DNA of 64,000 nucleotides from Fasciola hepatica (GCA_948099385.1 CANUEZ040000140.1:1612001-1676000); one strand, 5' to 3'; numbered from the stretch's first letter, positions 1 through 10,860 are shown. The notes: generated from the letters alone by a model not told the origin. Made by a program: numbers and translations.

Positions 1-1118
1 TCTCATCCAATCAAACAGTTCCGTAAGTCTGTGGCAAAGCTCATCTGCTCAACACACAAAAGACCAATATATGAGGAAACCAAATTGCTAAGTGTTGTAG
101 TGTGAGTAAATAGAATTTTGAACTTTGGACGTACTCAGTATGTAAATACAGCTTTTAAAATTTCGTTGAGTAGAGGATGATAAATGTTTGAGGATATTTT
201 GGAAGTAAGCTGGCCAAAAGCATAGGAATGTTTATCAGTGATAGTATATGCAAATGTATCTCTGAATATGCCGCTGCATTAAGAGAAGTGTTTTTTGGAT
301 CTTCCTACCAGGATGAGATCTTTTTCCAAAAGATCAAGGGAAAAGCGAGACAGTAGTACAACCACTGGGAGATAAAGTAGGCTTCCTCTTAGCCGGTCTC
401 CAAATGTCAGGGATTTTCTCGCTTCTTCAACAATCACTGAAGATATTGGCTAGTGGAGCTGCAAGGGCGTCATCACACTCCTTGCGTTCAGCGGGTGACT
501 GCTCACCGGAGCCACGAGCTTCATTTATCTTCACTTCGCGCAGCTGTTGGAAGACCATAGTGGATTCAATAGTTGATGGCTGAGATGAGTTGCCGAAGAC
601 CAGCCCAGAAGTAAACTTCAATGATGAGCTGGAATCAGAGTTGAGTTGTTTAACATTCACTTTTTCTTTTTGTTTCCGGAGCTTCTGCCACATGAGTTTT
701 ACGTCTTTCTACATGATACGACAACCGATGTTTCCTGAGACAGTATCTACCTATGGCTTATCCAGACTTTTGGTCTCTAATTTGATCAAGTTGATGAGTT
801 TTTTGACTCTCGTTCTCTGTTCATGTTTGCGAGTCTGCTCTTTCTCTTTAAGCAGCTATTTAAGTAATGGTGAAGAATATTGAAAAGTTTGGAGGTAGTT
901 TCAAACGGGGAACAGTGATTAAAGCCAAAAATAAGGTAATTTGTGACGTGCTCAGAGAGGACATAATGGTCGTGGCTGCACGACGAATCATAGTACACAA
1001 ATCTAATCTCCTACTACTCAATTGCATAAGGAAAAATCGTTGGAGGAAACTAGAGCCCTTAACTTTACTAGGTTGTCAGGTGAACAATTTCTCTGATTCA
1101 TCTTTCTGGGTAGCCTTC
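1..1118. other. Unrecognised sequence
   Basis: No family was recognised on either strand. Short open frames of 70-97 codons overlap each other in opposite directions and none shows a conserved motif. Composition is AT-rich like the rest of the window. It may be decayed repeat or plain intergenic DNA. Confidence 0.4.
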
Positions 1119-1325
1119 TTAACATAGTGTAACAACGAAGGGAAGAAGGGTGAAGACACCTGTATTTGGGCGGCCAAATAAGTCCAATCCGTGGATCACG
1201 TAAAACCGTTCAGATTGCCCATTTTCCAGACCGCGCTGCACCAACGTTGATCCTGTGGCTACCTGAGTATTTTGATTGAGTTCCGGGCCGTTATCTGTGG
1301 CCATTAGCTTGATTCGTTTGCCCAT
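1119..1325 (-). pseudogene. Gypsy-type integrase remnant
   Basis: A 68-codon open frame on the minus strand reads ATDNGPEL near its start and NGQSERF about 25 residues later. In Ty3/Gypsy integrases the DNGP motif carries the second catalytic aspartate, and NGQ-ERF carries the catalytic glutamate, normally about 35 residues apart. Here the spacing is short, so an internal deletion is likely. The frame beyond NGQSERF no longer resembles integrase. Upstream on the same strand (1330-1840) the sequence is too decayed to assign. Together with the leader-like piece at 1860-2035 this may be an internally deleted Gypsy element distinct from element A. The assignment rests on two short motifs only. 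Confidence 0.4.
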
Positions 1326-1859
1326 TATTTCAGCTTGACAGGTTCGATTACTCCAGTTGACGCCTTGATCGATAGCCCTTCACCTGGGCTATCTTCATGG
1401 TTGCCAAAGATCCCGCAGCGTCCCCTCAGTTAGTCCGAATGCCTCTTTTTATCTTTTGCGGGATGCTTTCGCCATACTCACCGTCTCTTCTTTGGCCTTT
1501 GGCTCTTTGCTGATTGACCCAATCGGTTTGCTATTCGCATCGCTCTTTTGCTCCAGCATCCCCTGCTGCAATAAGGCATCGGTTGATCTGTCAAACATAC
1601 TTTCAGGAGTGCACGTTTTTGAATAATAAACAGCTGTGTTCTATGTAAGAAGACCAATTTCAATTGCGTATCTAATCTGATGGGAAAAAGTACCAAATTG
1701 ATCAAGCCAGGCGTGGCGAGGAGAGTGAAATCATGCCCGTTTGAGTCACCGACAAACGTGCAAGGGGACTTGTCCGTCTATGTTCCTGAACTGATTCTTC
1801 ATCACCCACCAAAGATTGCAGTAGACCGTAATGACCGAATTCCCCGAAATGGAATCAGA
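1326..1859. other. Unassigned, possibly decayed Gypsy internal region
   Basis: This lies between the integrase scrap and the leader-like piece. A 75-codon open frame on the minus strand (1478-1705) has no motif I recognise. Placement suggests it belonged to the same decayed element, but this is inference from position only. Confidence 0.25.
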
Positions 1860-2035
1860 AGACTGCGATATCCTATGGATTATTGTAGTACTATCCCACA
1901 CAGAATACAACGGAATCATAACTAGGATATGGCACACGACATACCGTACTATTTTGCATAATGCGTACAATAATGTACAATACCAGAGTAAGTGAACGCA
2001 ATAGAAATGGTAAAATTCACAAGATTAGTCAGTCA
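1860..2035 (-). mobile_element. Diverged copy of the Gypsy-A leader
   Basis: On the minus strand this resembles the leader just upstream of gag in Gypsy A. Shared blocks include GTGAATTTTACCA, followed by a conserved run ending near TCCATAG. Translated in one frame, RYVVCHILVMIPLYSV here aligns with RYVGRQIPVLIPWYPV from the piece at 7815-8110. The DNA is clearly more diverged than the near-identical copies at 6363-6552 and 7815-8004, so it comes from an older or different subfamily member. Confidence 0.55.
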
Positions 2036-2321
2036 TGAGTACCAAATCCACCACACGTTGAATTCAGCTCCGGATGCTTGCAGTCCTTCGCAGGTATTGC
2101 TTGCATGCTTGATGACCTTCTGACAGTAGATTCTTCAGTAACTAGAACAGCAGCATTAGTGGGCGAAACAGCTGTAGAATGGTTCTCTGACTGACTTGTG
2201 TTGAACTGTAACTGATCTATATATATTCGGTGATTGGACAAATCGTGACAATCAAGCACGGTCACCAACTGACTGCCTTTTCAAGCCGGAATTATGCCAC
2301 TGGATGGCCTCAAATCACTTC
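2036..2321. other. Spacer outside the left arm
   Basis: Unrecognised sequence between the diverged leader and the Gypsy-A 3' LTR. It contains a short TATATATA run near 2218-2226. A 79-codon minus-strand open frame spans it without recognisable motifs. Confidence 0.3.
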
Positions 2322-2324
2322 TGT

Positions 2325-2624
2325 TGTGTTCAGAATTCAGTAAGCAATAGATCCGTTTATCAGTAAATCAGTAGACACGCACATAAGCAGACAAACAGGC
2401 AAACAAGTGAATCATCCACTGGCAAGCGCAATCATAATATCATGTCAAAGGGACAGGACCAAAGAATCAATGTCAGTCACACGTGCGCCTAATCGCATGT
2501 GATTGGTGCAGTGGAACAAAGCACAGTGTGGGATAGACAAGCATCGTGCACGCGAATGCAAGGTCAACGGGACCAGAATGGATCACGTGCGAATGCCAAT
2601 GACACGTGGGTTGGTCACACAACA
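2325..2624 (-). repeat. 3' LTR of Gypsy A, left copy
   Basis: The LTR starts on the minus strand at 2624 with TGTTGTGTGACCAACC and ends with GAACACA(ACA). Its first 52 bp match the 5' remnant at 6552-6603. The last 25-30 bp differ from the right-arm LTR by an 8-base length difference (TACTGAATTC here, TACTGTATTCTCTGAATT there), whereas the rest is nearly identical. This points to a recombination or template switch inside the LTR end. Confidence 0.8.
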
Positions 2625-2630
2625 ACTTCC

Positions 2631-3623
2631 TCAGATGAAGCTTACATCAGCAGAAGAAACACATTTAAAACTGGTTCTCAAACAACGAGATTTGAAGAAC
2701 TGCGCTGGGCTCTTACCAGTGGCACTATGACAAGCATTTTGGTATTGCATCCAGAAATCATCAACAGTTCGGTCTAGTTCAACAAAGGACTGGGGATTGA
2801 TAGAATGTATAGCACTTTTAAGAGTACGAACAAAGTTCTCAGCAAGCCCATTAGACTGAGGATGACGGGTTGCAGTATACGAATGATGATAACCAAGTCC
2901 TTTGAACCAATTATCTAGGGACTTAGCAGAGAAATGGGTACCATTATCTGTAGCACGTGCTAGAGGTACTCCTTCCTCACTAAACGTTTTGCGCAGTGCA
3001 ATCTGTGTGAACTCGGCTGTGGGTGACTGTGGTGATTCCGCAGCTGTCACACGTGATAAGGCCAGGTAAAGCTTTTTAGTCACGTACATGGATGAGCCTC
3101 AACCAACCAGGATCACCACGGACAATTCCGACAAAAGCTCCCTGTGATTGATCATTCTCGAGTCTACCAATTATCTTCTCCGATTTAACATATTTATACA
3201 AACCCGTTCTGCAATACAAATACCGTGCCATTTCGCAGCCTTGGTCTTCTTTCTATTTTCGTTCGCGTAGTTCTGGATGGGGCAACTTCAGTATATCTTG
3301 TCAGTTCAGTTCATTACGATTATTACAGTGACGTTGTCCAAAATACATCTGGTCAGCGAGAAAATGCGTCAAGAACTACCGGTGCATAATACTTGCCCAG
3401 AAATGGACCACAGTAGTCTGCATGCACGGGCTGCCAATATTCGCATGAAACTGTCCACGGAAGCCATTTGCTGGGTTTTGAGTGTTGTTTGTGTAGGCAC
3501 CTTGGGAAACTCATGGCTGTATTGATAATATCCGCGTTAAGCTCAGGCCACTGGCATATTAATTGGGCCTAGGACTTCATTTTGTCAACTCCCAAATGCC
3601 TGAAGAGTACATCTTGAAGTATG
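2631..3623 (-). pseudogene. Gypsy A integrase, left copy, split by solo LTR
   Basis: The integrase core is readable on the minus strand. VVLDAFSR carries the first catalytic Asp just upstream of the insertion. ATDNGTHF carries the second and SNGLAENFVRTLK carries the catalytic Glu. The N-terminal zinc-finger region is recognisable (RHLG, then PRC) but its first Cys is Phe. The 300-bp solo LTR at 3028-3327 separates the first Asp from the other two residues. The frame is continuous across it if the insert and one GTGAC repeat are ignored. The 152-codon downstream part (2631-3089) is open. One in-frame stop follows the LDAFSR motif. Confidence 0.82.
3028..3327 (+). repeat. Nested family-B solo LTR, left arm
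   Basis: This is a 300-bp insert starting TGTGGTGATTCC and ending ATTATTACA, flanked on both sides by GTGAC (3023-3027 and 3328-3332). TG...CA ends and a 5-bp direct repeat are typical of LTR-retrotransposon integration. No internal region is present, so it is a solo LTR left by recombination between two LTRs. A TATTTATAC TATA-like box gives plus-strand sense, opposite to the host Gypsy. The right arm has the same insert at 26058-26357. Confidence 0.88.
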
Positions 3624-4019
3624 GCTGACTGAAATTTCGGAGGAATAACAATACGATCATTAAAGCACAACAGTCCATCTGGAGTGACCGAAAGGCTCTC
3701 TATGCTAGTGAAGAAGTCCGGAAGTCGTAGCTTTCTATCTCTTTTTCATCCATGACGTAAAGCCAAGATCACTGATGCGAAGTACTTACGGGTATCTTGA
3801 ATCAAGTCAAGTCTTTTCTACGCACAGGAAGTGGTTGTACTAACAAGAGATCAGAAGTATTCGACGGCGTGGATGCAGGAGCATATCGGAATGAAAGGTC
3901 TACATGCTGAATGTGTTAAGCACTTCGAAGGAAAATATCGTGGTCGTAAGAACTCCGTACAATACTTCAGCGTTGAACCATTGCGGCTGATGATTCCGCT
4001 CTTGATCGTATGAGGTGAC

Positions 4020-4266
4020 AAACAAATTTTAACGCCCCATAATCAGTGACGATGGTGAACTTGGTACCAAACAGATATTTGTGTAGGCGTTTTACTCCCC
4101 AATGGACAGTCAGCCCTTCTCTTTGGCTCTGAGACTAACCCGTTTTGTCTTTGGTGAGTCGCCGTGAAAGGCACGTCACAGGTCGACCACATGGTTCCAG
4201 AATAACACCAATACCTGTCGGAGATGCATCAGTAATTACAGTGGTATGATCGTTCGGTGAAAAGGG
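4020..4266 (-). pseudogene. Gypsy A RNase H, left copy
   Basis: On the minus strand VITDASPTGIGVIL is the first RNase H strand with its catalytic Asp, and VTDYGALKF corresponds to the TDH-L-F motif at the domain end. An in-frame stop lies between them. RNase H would remove the RNA strand during minus-strand cDNA synthesis. The linker to integrase follows towards 3620 and is frameshifted. Confidence 0.75.
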
Positions 4267-4499
4267 TTTAAGAACAACATCCGACTTCAGAAGTACTGAC
4301 AGATTACACAGTGTTTGCTCGTGAACCGAAGACTATGGAAAACACTTAGAAGAATGTCAAACAAACATATATCCCTCTGAGAAAATTTTGGAATGAACCG
4401 AGAATAGTATTGTAGTGCAAGTAAAAAATAAAGAAGTTCGTGAATGTCAGTGGGCGAAAGAACATCAGTTAAAGGCGACAATCACTTGATATTAGGAGA

Positions 4500-5190
4500 A
4501 ATGTTATCAGAATTTATAGTATGCCCCAGACACGAAAACTTTGAAACACCAAAAACATTTGTTTGGGCTGATTACAACGTCAAGCTGGAGGAATCTCTCT
4601 AATAAACAACAAAGACGAAAATCGTGGATATCTTTGGATGGACCGTGAACAGAAACTTCAATGTCTTGATAGGATTCAACTCCATGGAGACCGGAAGTAA
4701 TTAAATTAAGTGTCTGTTGGAATAAAGCAGGTGACACAAGCAAACCAAAAGGTAGAAAATTATACTTGTGAAGACTAAATGGAGTATTCATGACCGTGAA
4801 CAAACTAGATTTCTCGTGAGGTGGTAGGTATTCGTAAATATGCGTCCTTGAGGTCAATCTTGGAAAAGATTGTGAAACCTGAAAGATGATAAAGCAAATC
4901 CTCCGATTTTTCGGTAGAACACTTGCGCTACAGTAGTTTTTCGTTGAGAATTAGCCAATAATCACCACATACCCGTGGGGTTTTACCATCTGACTTAAGG
5001 GGATTTACAACGGGAGTAGCCCAACTGGATGATCCAAATGGCCTCATGATGCCTCTTTCACACATGGATTGTATAGTGAGGCGAAATGATTTACGCAAGC
5101 CAAATGGTATGATGCGTCTTTTGATAAATATCGAATCCCCGAACACTTCCAGTTTGATAGGTGGTATATGCATTCCACCAGAAACCTTGG
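4500..5190 (-). pseudogene. Gypsy A reverse transcriptase, left copy
   Basis: RT blocks are clear: FGLRKSFRLTIQSMCERGIM, SSSWATPVVNPLKSDG, then RVCGDYW, and after a frameshift a block ending LPFGLLVSPALFQQTLNLI. The catalytic YxDD box reads SYQDIEVSVHG, so the second Asp is Ile and the enzyme is inactive. The right copy has the same lesion (SYQDIEVAVHG). Frame changes occur near 4860-4930. Confidence 0.82.
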
Positions 5191-5324
5191 AACATTGAAG
5201 AATAAGGTTTCGAAGGTGAGAAACACCACTGAGTGCTAAACAACGAAATATCCCCAAATAGCTGACGAAGAACTTTTACACTCAGGAAAGGCGATTCAGA
5301 ATCAGAAATGAGAAACATACACGG

Positions 5325-5560
5325 AATGGGAGAAGATTTGGAAACCTGAATTGAAGTGATACATGAACCTGAAATTGGTAAAGAATGACCAATGATACCT
5401 CGGATCGGGAGATCAGTAGGCTGAATATGAGCATCAAAGGGAAATTATTCGATACGAGACTTTGAAATGATATACTCGGTACTACTCGTGTCAGCAATAA
5501 ATTTATGAGAATGGCCATTCGGAGTGGATGAAGTGTGGGTAGCATGAAACGAAGGGATAT
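5325..5560 (-). pseudogene. Gypsy A protease, left copy
   Basis: The minus strand reads KFIADTSSTEYIIS, a retroviral-type aspartic protease active site with DTSS in place of the usual DTGA or DSGA. This is followed by PIRGIIGHSLPI, which fits the later conserved I-G block. An in-frame stop follows the active-site segment. The domain sits between gag and RT as expected for Gypsy pol. Confidence 0.65.
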
Positions 5561-5617
5561 GGACAAAGGCTAAAACAATGACAGGAAGCTCATTTTCAAA
5601 TGAATTTGGGTTAACGG

Positions 5618-6421
5618 TCATGCGACAAACTTTCCGTTATCGATAAACATTCTGGTTATGACCAGTCTAACCACAGGGGAAAATACTGGGAATTTTTGGT
5701 GTGGACAAGAAAACCGGGAATGTAAACGTCCACATGAATCACACTTTCCTAGAGATTCGTGCACTGGAGCATGAGAATTTCTGGGACCCCTGGGCATTAC
5801 ATCATTGATGTGGTTACAACCCGAAGGTTTGGATTGTTGCGGATTTTTTCCTCGTATTTCTTCATGACGTCTAGTTGGACCTAACAAAACTGTATTGTTC
5901 ACAGGTGCAATTATGGATTTAACATCACGATACTGTTTGCAAATAGTTCTTATGCTCGAAAATGTTTGATTGCTCTGAATTGGTAGTCTTTGATGCAATT
6001 CTGGAATATTTATTACAGCAATCAAATGATCTTGAAGTTGATCATTCAACTGTGCACCATAATCACAATTTGAACCTTTCGTCTGAAGTTCACAAATGAA
6101 TGCACGAGCGGACTGATTCTCTGTACGAACAAGAGGAGTGAACTTGACTCTTTAGGATGCAATAAAATTAATGAGTTTAAAATGATGCACCAGTAGCGCC
6201 TTCAGTTTGTTACAGAAGGAATTCACTGGAGAATCCAGAAATTCAAGATTTTCCACCAATACATACGAACCTTAGCCAATGGAATATTAGAAAACTGCAG
6301 TTTTCATTTCAGAACTTAATCCATTTTCAGTCATACACCAAATTTCGAAAAGTTAGAAATATTCCTCACATTCTCTGGAAGTACCATTTATATCCAATGA
6401 TTCCATATCAGCTGAACGCAT
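5618..6421 (-). pseudogene. Gypsy A gag, left copy
   Basis: The likely start is ATG at 6421 (MRSADMESLDINGTSRECEE), with a stop after 22 codons. Downstream in the same frame is an open 143-codon segment (5618-6049). It carries a zinc knuckle CDSCGRLHSRFSC, a CX2CX3HX4C spacing, at about residues 103-115. Gag would coat the RNA in the particle. The early stop makes full-length gag impossible without readthrough. The right copy at 22963-23766 shares the lesion and differs at two residues in the open segment. Confidence 0.75.
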
Positions 6422-6551
6422 GATGAAATTTCCTTACGCAAAGCCAAATATGATATTCTATGGATAAACGTGCTGTTTTCCCGCACAGGATACCACGGAA
6501 TCAGAACAGGGATTTGGCGCCCGACGTACCGTAGCATTTCGTTCGTTCGTA

Positions 6552-6603
6552 TCAGAATGGATCACGTGTGAATGCGAATGACTCGTGGGTTAGCCACACA
6601 ACA
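6552..6603 (-). repeat. 5' LTR remnant of Gypsy A, left copy
   Basis: Only the first 52 bp of the LTR remain (from TGTTGTGTGGCTAACCCACG on the minus strand). The sequence then jumps straight into the leader. The primer binding site and most of the promoter are therefore missing. The same deletion is present in the right arm at 22781-22832. Confidence 0.75.
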
Positions 6604-7814
6604 GATCACCAGCTTTCTAGTGGACTTGATCAATCCACCGCATTAGCGGTTTCACTGTGAAACGCCATGAGAAATTAACATACCACTTCAGCTATCAATT
6701 TCAGTTTGGATCTGTGCCTCCCAGCCACGAAAAAAGTTGTCGGGATTTGCTTTTAAAGCCCACTGGTCGTTCACAAACTGCTCAGACAAGCACTTCATCT
6801 AGATTGATCCAGTCCCCCATCCCTCTGCAGGTTCCGGACGGGAAGCTTTTATGCTCGCAAAAACACGTTTCGAGGATTAGTCCTTCAGTTTCGTATGCGT
6901 ATGGTCATGTTTATCGTGTTGCTTTGGTCTGGTGGTTTCTAGTATTGTCATGATACAAAAGAAGTAGAAGTTCGGTTTGATCTGTGAAATGGCAAATTCA
7001 TTTGCTAACTGACGTGGTGTGAGAATGATGCACATTGGTGTCATCCGACCTGTTATGAACCAGAAATAAACAACGTCAATATCGAGAAACTAGTGCACCA
7101 AAGCGAAATCCGGATGTTAGAAACAAACATTTTCCTCGGTTTATCACTACACTAACAGAATGTTTCCAAGTGTTTTGTCTAACTCACGGAAGATACCAAT
7201 GACCGCATTTAAAACGAGAGTGACAAATAAGCCCGCTTCGGGTAACTTCATCTTCTGTTTAATACGGTTACGCATAAAGCAAAGACTGACAACGAGAATG
7301 AACTTCTTTTCAACACATCATCTAAGTTATTTACATAAGTAGATTCACAAATGTAGCGACATTTAGGAAGCATAATTAACGGACAATGTATCATAAGTGC
7401 ATCATATCGCTTGACTTTTGGAAAAGGATTTTTATGCACCTAGTGGCCACCTACGTCCACCAGAATGAGTGTGGAGAGGCGTTGTAGTGTAGAGCAAAAC
7501 TCTAATAGCGGCTGCGTGGAGCTGGAACTCATCTAACTCACGTCAGCGGCTGGAGCTCAGGGTATTTCAGAATCCACGCGTTGATGGGAGATGGAAAGCC
7601 ACCTTTCATTTCTGAGTGATTTCAACGCACATCTGGTTTAATGGGTATAAAACACCCACAGAACTTTCACGGATTGGTTCTCTCGTTGTCTCCTTCAGGC
7701 AGTATGCAACCTAGCACAACAACATCAAGCTCAGGAGTCGATTAGGAATCGGACCGGCCAATCATCTATAAACAGTTTAGTTCAGTTAGCTATTATCTCG
7801 CACGTCTATGCTCC
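6604..7814. other. Duplicated 5' flank of Gypsy A
   Basis: This 1.2-kb sequence is copied with Gypsy A in both arms (21571-22780 on the right). Two overlapping plus-strand frames of 98 and 60 codons (6657-6953, 7160-7342) and a minus-strand 63-codon frame are perfectly conserved between the arms. That follows from the recent duplication and is not evidence for coding. No TE motif, target repeat or terminal inverted repeat was seen at its ends. Confidence 0.6.
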
Positions 7815-8110
7815 TCACATTCTCTGGAAGTACCATTTATATCCAATGATTCCATATCAGCTGAATGCATGATGAAATTTCCTTACGCAAAGCCAAATAT
7901 GATATTCTATGGATAAACGTGCTGTTTTCTCGCACAGGATACCACGGAATCAGAACAGGGATTTGGCGCCCGACGTACCGTAGCATTTCGTATGTTCGTA
8001 TCATAGTAACGGAAGGCAACGGAAGTGGTAAAATTCACACAAGGACACGTCAACTGGCCCTGAATTTTATTGTATCTCAGCCATATAAAATGTGGCATTT
8101 GTGTAGGCAT
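7815..8110 (-). mobile_element. Fragment of another Gypsy-A leader and gag start
   Basis: Positions 7815-8004 repeat 6363-6552 almost exactly in the same orientation, from the leader through the gag ATG to about codon 20. The sequence then breaks abruptly into the duplicated flank at 7814/7815. Beyond 8005 it continues upstream into leader or LTR-like sequence that also resembles the piece at 1860-2035 (GTGAATTTTACCA). It therefore belongs to a separate Gypsy-A insertion, cut inside gag. Confidence 0.75.
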
Positions 8111-8439
8111 GAACTACCTAAAGTAAAGCTTATGGACACGGGTACTGATCCAGGAGAAAAATGATTAGTGAGCCAAAAACTGACGAGATTTGTCGTGCGA
8201 TATGTAAGCAGGTCATACGCGCCAGACATGCCTCCTGCGATAATCAATATCCAGGGTTGCACTAGGATGAGTCAGGCTCGCACGGTGTACTTGCCTGTAG
8301 GCGGAAAGGCGTGGATTCTGATGAGAGTGCACACTGAACAAGTGGGTCTTCTCGAATTTCATATGAATAGGTCAGAATAACCACATAGACGCCCCATCTG
8401 CCTCGTACGAGATTTCTAAAGAAGTGACCACCACCATGC
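8111..8439. other. Unrecognised
   Basis: No motif recognised. A 70-codon plus-strand frame (8168-8380) and a 65-codon minus-strand frame overlap without similarity I can name. The upstream part of the 7815-8110 Gypsy fragment may extend into it. Confidence 0.25.
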
Positions 8440-9510
8440 GCACCATCAAAATCAACCAATCCCTAGGATCAGTTAGTTCTCATCCTTTAGTGGTAAAGGA
8501 GCTGGTCTACACATTAACTCGATCAGTCACAACACTGTTCACGGGGGGAATGTTTCCACGGGAGTCGGAGAAAGCTATTGTTATTCCACTAAACTAAAGT
8601 GAGCTGAAAGGTGAGGCTGTCAGCTATCGACCTGCCACTTTGATATCGTGATCCGAAAGGTTATGGAAAGCTTACTGGCCACTCGATTTCAGTAACATCA
8701 GTAGAAAAAATAATACGCTTTCTGGAAACTCAGCCTGTGGCTAAAGGCAAGATGTTCACAATTCAAGTAGCTCAACCAATGTCGGCATGCCAGGTGGCTA
8801 CCAGTGATGTGACACAAGGATCGGTTACAAGCCCACTGCTCCTACTTGTTCATTCAAATGATCTACCGGCAATTTCCAAATCACCGTGTATCAGTTATGC
8901 ACAGTACCTTAGGATCTGGAGTACGATCACATCAAATGCACATGAACTCGTTTTTCAGGAGAATATCAAGGCCCTCGAAAAATGATCGGATATTTGGTCC
9001 CTACAAGTCCACACTGACAAATGCGCACATGTATTCGTGGGGGAACCTTCAAGTAACGCGGTATACTATGTATACGATGAACCCCTTCACTTGTCTGTTT
9101 GCGAAAAAGACCTTGAAGTGATTATAACCTCTTCAGTAAAACTAAAACCGTTAACGACAAACTTCGTAATCACTCGTGGAGTATCATTGGACCGACTAGC
9201 CAGTCATTTGGTCAACTCTCACTCGTCATCTTCAAAGTTCTGTACATCTTCTGTGCACGATCTGTACTGGAATAGAGGGGGGACCTACTGTGTTCCGATG
9301 CACGGCTGCAAAAATGTCAAATATGGGAAGAGTGCAGAGAGGTGCAACTCGTCTTTCTGAGGGACTACATGGGATCAGTTAGGAAGCTCACCTGAGGATT
9401 ACCGGATTATTTCTAGAGGCATGTGGCAAAGTTTGAGGTGATCTTATCTTCATTAGCCATATTATTCGAGGCGACTTCGGATCAGAACTGCGTGCAGAGC
9501 TGCCTATCCA
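8440..9510 (+). pseudogene. CR1/Jockey-type LINE reverse transcriptase, C-terminal copy 1
   Basis: The plus strand begins with an RT entry block (TGGMFPRESEKAIVIPL, then VSYRPATL) typical of CR1/Jockey-type LINEs. After a frameshifted stretch, VTQGSVTSPLLLLVHSNDLP is motif B. SYAQYLRIW stands where YADDLKIW is expected, so both catalytic aspartates are lost. The C-terminal region continues through YWNRGG to about 9420. The copy stops matching its partner at 9510, so it is cut at its 3' side, unlike ordinary 5' truncation of LINEs. The 754-bp segment 8757-9510 is repeated inverted at 37618-38371. Confidence 0.8.
8757..9510. repeat. Inverted CR1 pair, left member
   Basis: Paired positions with 37618-38371 add to 47128 throughout. 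A 91-residue translated stretch differs at one position. Both ends of the match are abrupt and no flanking direct repeat was found. Confidence 0.8.
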
Positions 9511-10333
9511 CCATCACGAACGCACTCGGAGTCATCCCCTGCTGGAAGTTGAAAACCCGTGAATACTTTAGAACAATTGGTAGCGAACTAATTCGTTTTA
9601 GGTGGTTTATGAGTGGCTAAAGGCAGCACATTTCAGAAGTACTGAAATTAGGATATTAGAAGAAAGACAAAGGGAACTGGTAATCATGGTGTCAAAAAAT
9701 GATAGGTACATGTTCACAAAGTTACTATACTATTAGGGTTGCAAGAGATAGCACGTGCCGATGATTATCATAGGACGTAAAGCCCCTAAAGATTGATTGA
9801 ATATTCCGGTTCTATCAAATATATGATTATTGCTGTTTGTCCGCTGTTCACTAATCCTTTGTTCCTCCGACTCGGATGATGATCAGTTATGCGGAGGTGA
9901 TTGCGATCCTCCTGAACAACCCTCGCTGTGTGCCCAGAAAAAAAAACAAGTGAGACATCCCATTCTACCATGGCCATGGAGGCAAGATAACGTGGAGAAA
10001 TCAAAATCCTCGCCTGACAATTATCAATATACATTATATCTCGAGACCCCGAAAATACCTTGACCATGTGAACACTTAGCTGTCATTTGTTGTCACCATG
10101 ATTACTAATTTTCTCATTGTTTCTTCTATTATCTTAATGATGTAATTAGCCACATGTGAAGCGCCAAAAACAAGTCTGCTCCTGTGTTTTCTGATGCCTC
10201 AAACGGGTTTCATCAATTACCTCAAACCATACCCAGTCATTCATATTTTGCCTTCACACTACTGTCTATAAACAAGTAGTAAGTGTATAAAGATACGATT
10301 TGATATGGCTGGTGTTACCGTGGTGGGTTGCAG

Positions 10334-10572
10334 AGTAGCAGTGTAAGTCACTCAATAATTAATCTCTCTACGTTGCTTCAAACCTCAACGTCGGCGGTTT
10401 ACTACGATGAATGCAGATTCTTTGTTCCTGACTCACTGTCACAACAGAACTTTTTGGCAATTTTTATGAACCATGAACCTCAGGGTCAGTGCTACCCGTT
10501 GGTCGTGGGGACTGCTTCTTCATCGTACTTACGACTGCCTATGTGCAAAGCAAAAGCACGCGTTACCTACAA
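10334..10572 (+). other. Candidate exon, unknown protein
   Basis: An open frame is bounded by a plausible acceptor (GGTTGCAG, ending 10333) and a good donor (CAA|GTAAGTATG, exon end 10572). It encodes about 79 residues, with segments such as VYYDECRFFVPDSL and CYPLVVGTASSSY. I do not recognise the protein. Chance occurrence of such a frame with splice-like ends is not negligible, and no neighbouring exon was found. Confidence 0.2.
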
Positions 10573-10831
10573 GTAAGTATGTGATTAGTTTGATCCCTCC
10601 ATATCTTTGGCGCTAGACGTTACAATTATTGACTTGTCATTGCGTATTGCTGTTGTTTCCTGACGATCCAGAAAGTAGCAGTCGAGCTGACGACAAAAAG
10701 TTTCGTGCACAATCCAGTGCTGCATTCTTATTCTCAACTTCCTCGCTTTCGTGTAGACTTAGACGCGTTGAGGATGCTCAAAAACGAAATTCCTTATAAC
10801 TTTATCTACACTACAGTCTACTGCAGAAACC

Positions 10832-10860
10832 GTCTGTGTGTGAGTGTGTGTGTGTGTGTT
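10832..10860. repeat. TG microsatellite
   Basis: A short imperfect TG run, interrupted by one GAG. Confidence 0.8.

Larger units (their letters stand above)
2325..6603 (-). mobile_element. Ty3/Gypsy retrotransposon A, left copy
   Basis: Reading on the minus strand from 6603: 5' LTR remnant, leader, gag with a zinc knuckle, protease, reverse transcriptase, RNase H, integrase interrupted by a solo LTR, and a 3' LTR. The order PR-RT-RH-IN is that of Ty3/Gypsy rather than Copia. All domains contain stops or frameshifts. The 5' LTR has lost about 250 bp, so the copy is dead. The 5' flank carries TGATC (complement at 6604-6608) but the 3' flank does not repeat it, unlike the right copy. The end could be placed at 2322 if the terminal ACA seen in related LTRs is included. 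Confidence 0.88.
2325..7814. repeat. Left arm of a 5.5-kb inverted duplication
   Basis: The reverse complement of this interval recurs at 21571-27069. Paired positions add to 29384-29385 over nearly the whole length, so only tiny indels separate the arms. Translated segments differ at 0-4 positions each: none in 98 residues near 6800, 2 in 143 in gag, 4 in 116 in RT, 1 in 152 in integrase. The arm holds Gypsy A plus 1.2 kb of its 5' flank. The inner junction is at 7814/7815. The outer edge coincides with the end of the Gypsy 3' LTR. The arms are separated by 13.8 kb. Confidence 0.9.

Noticed and set aside
2499..2777. Overlapping plus-strand frames with similar copies at 26608-26886
   Set aside because: They are antisense to the Gypsy A 3' LTR and integrase end; conservation follows from the inverted duplication.
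6520..6545. TTTGGCGCCCGACGTACC looks like a retroviral-type primer binding site
   Set aside because: It is on the strand opposite to gag in Gypsy A, sits inside the leader and not after an LTR end, and recurs only as part of the leader copies at 6363 and 7815.
6657..7342. Perfectly conserved 98- and 60-codon frames in the duplicated flank as a novel gene
   Set aside because: Conservation is explained by the recent duplication, other frames are equally conserved, and there is no motif or start context.
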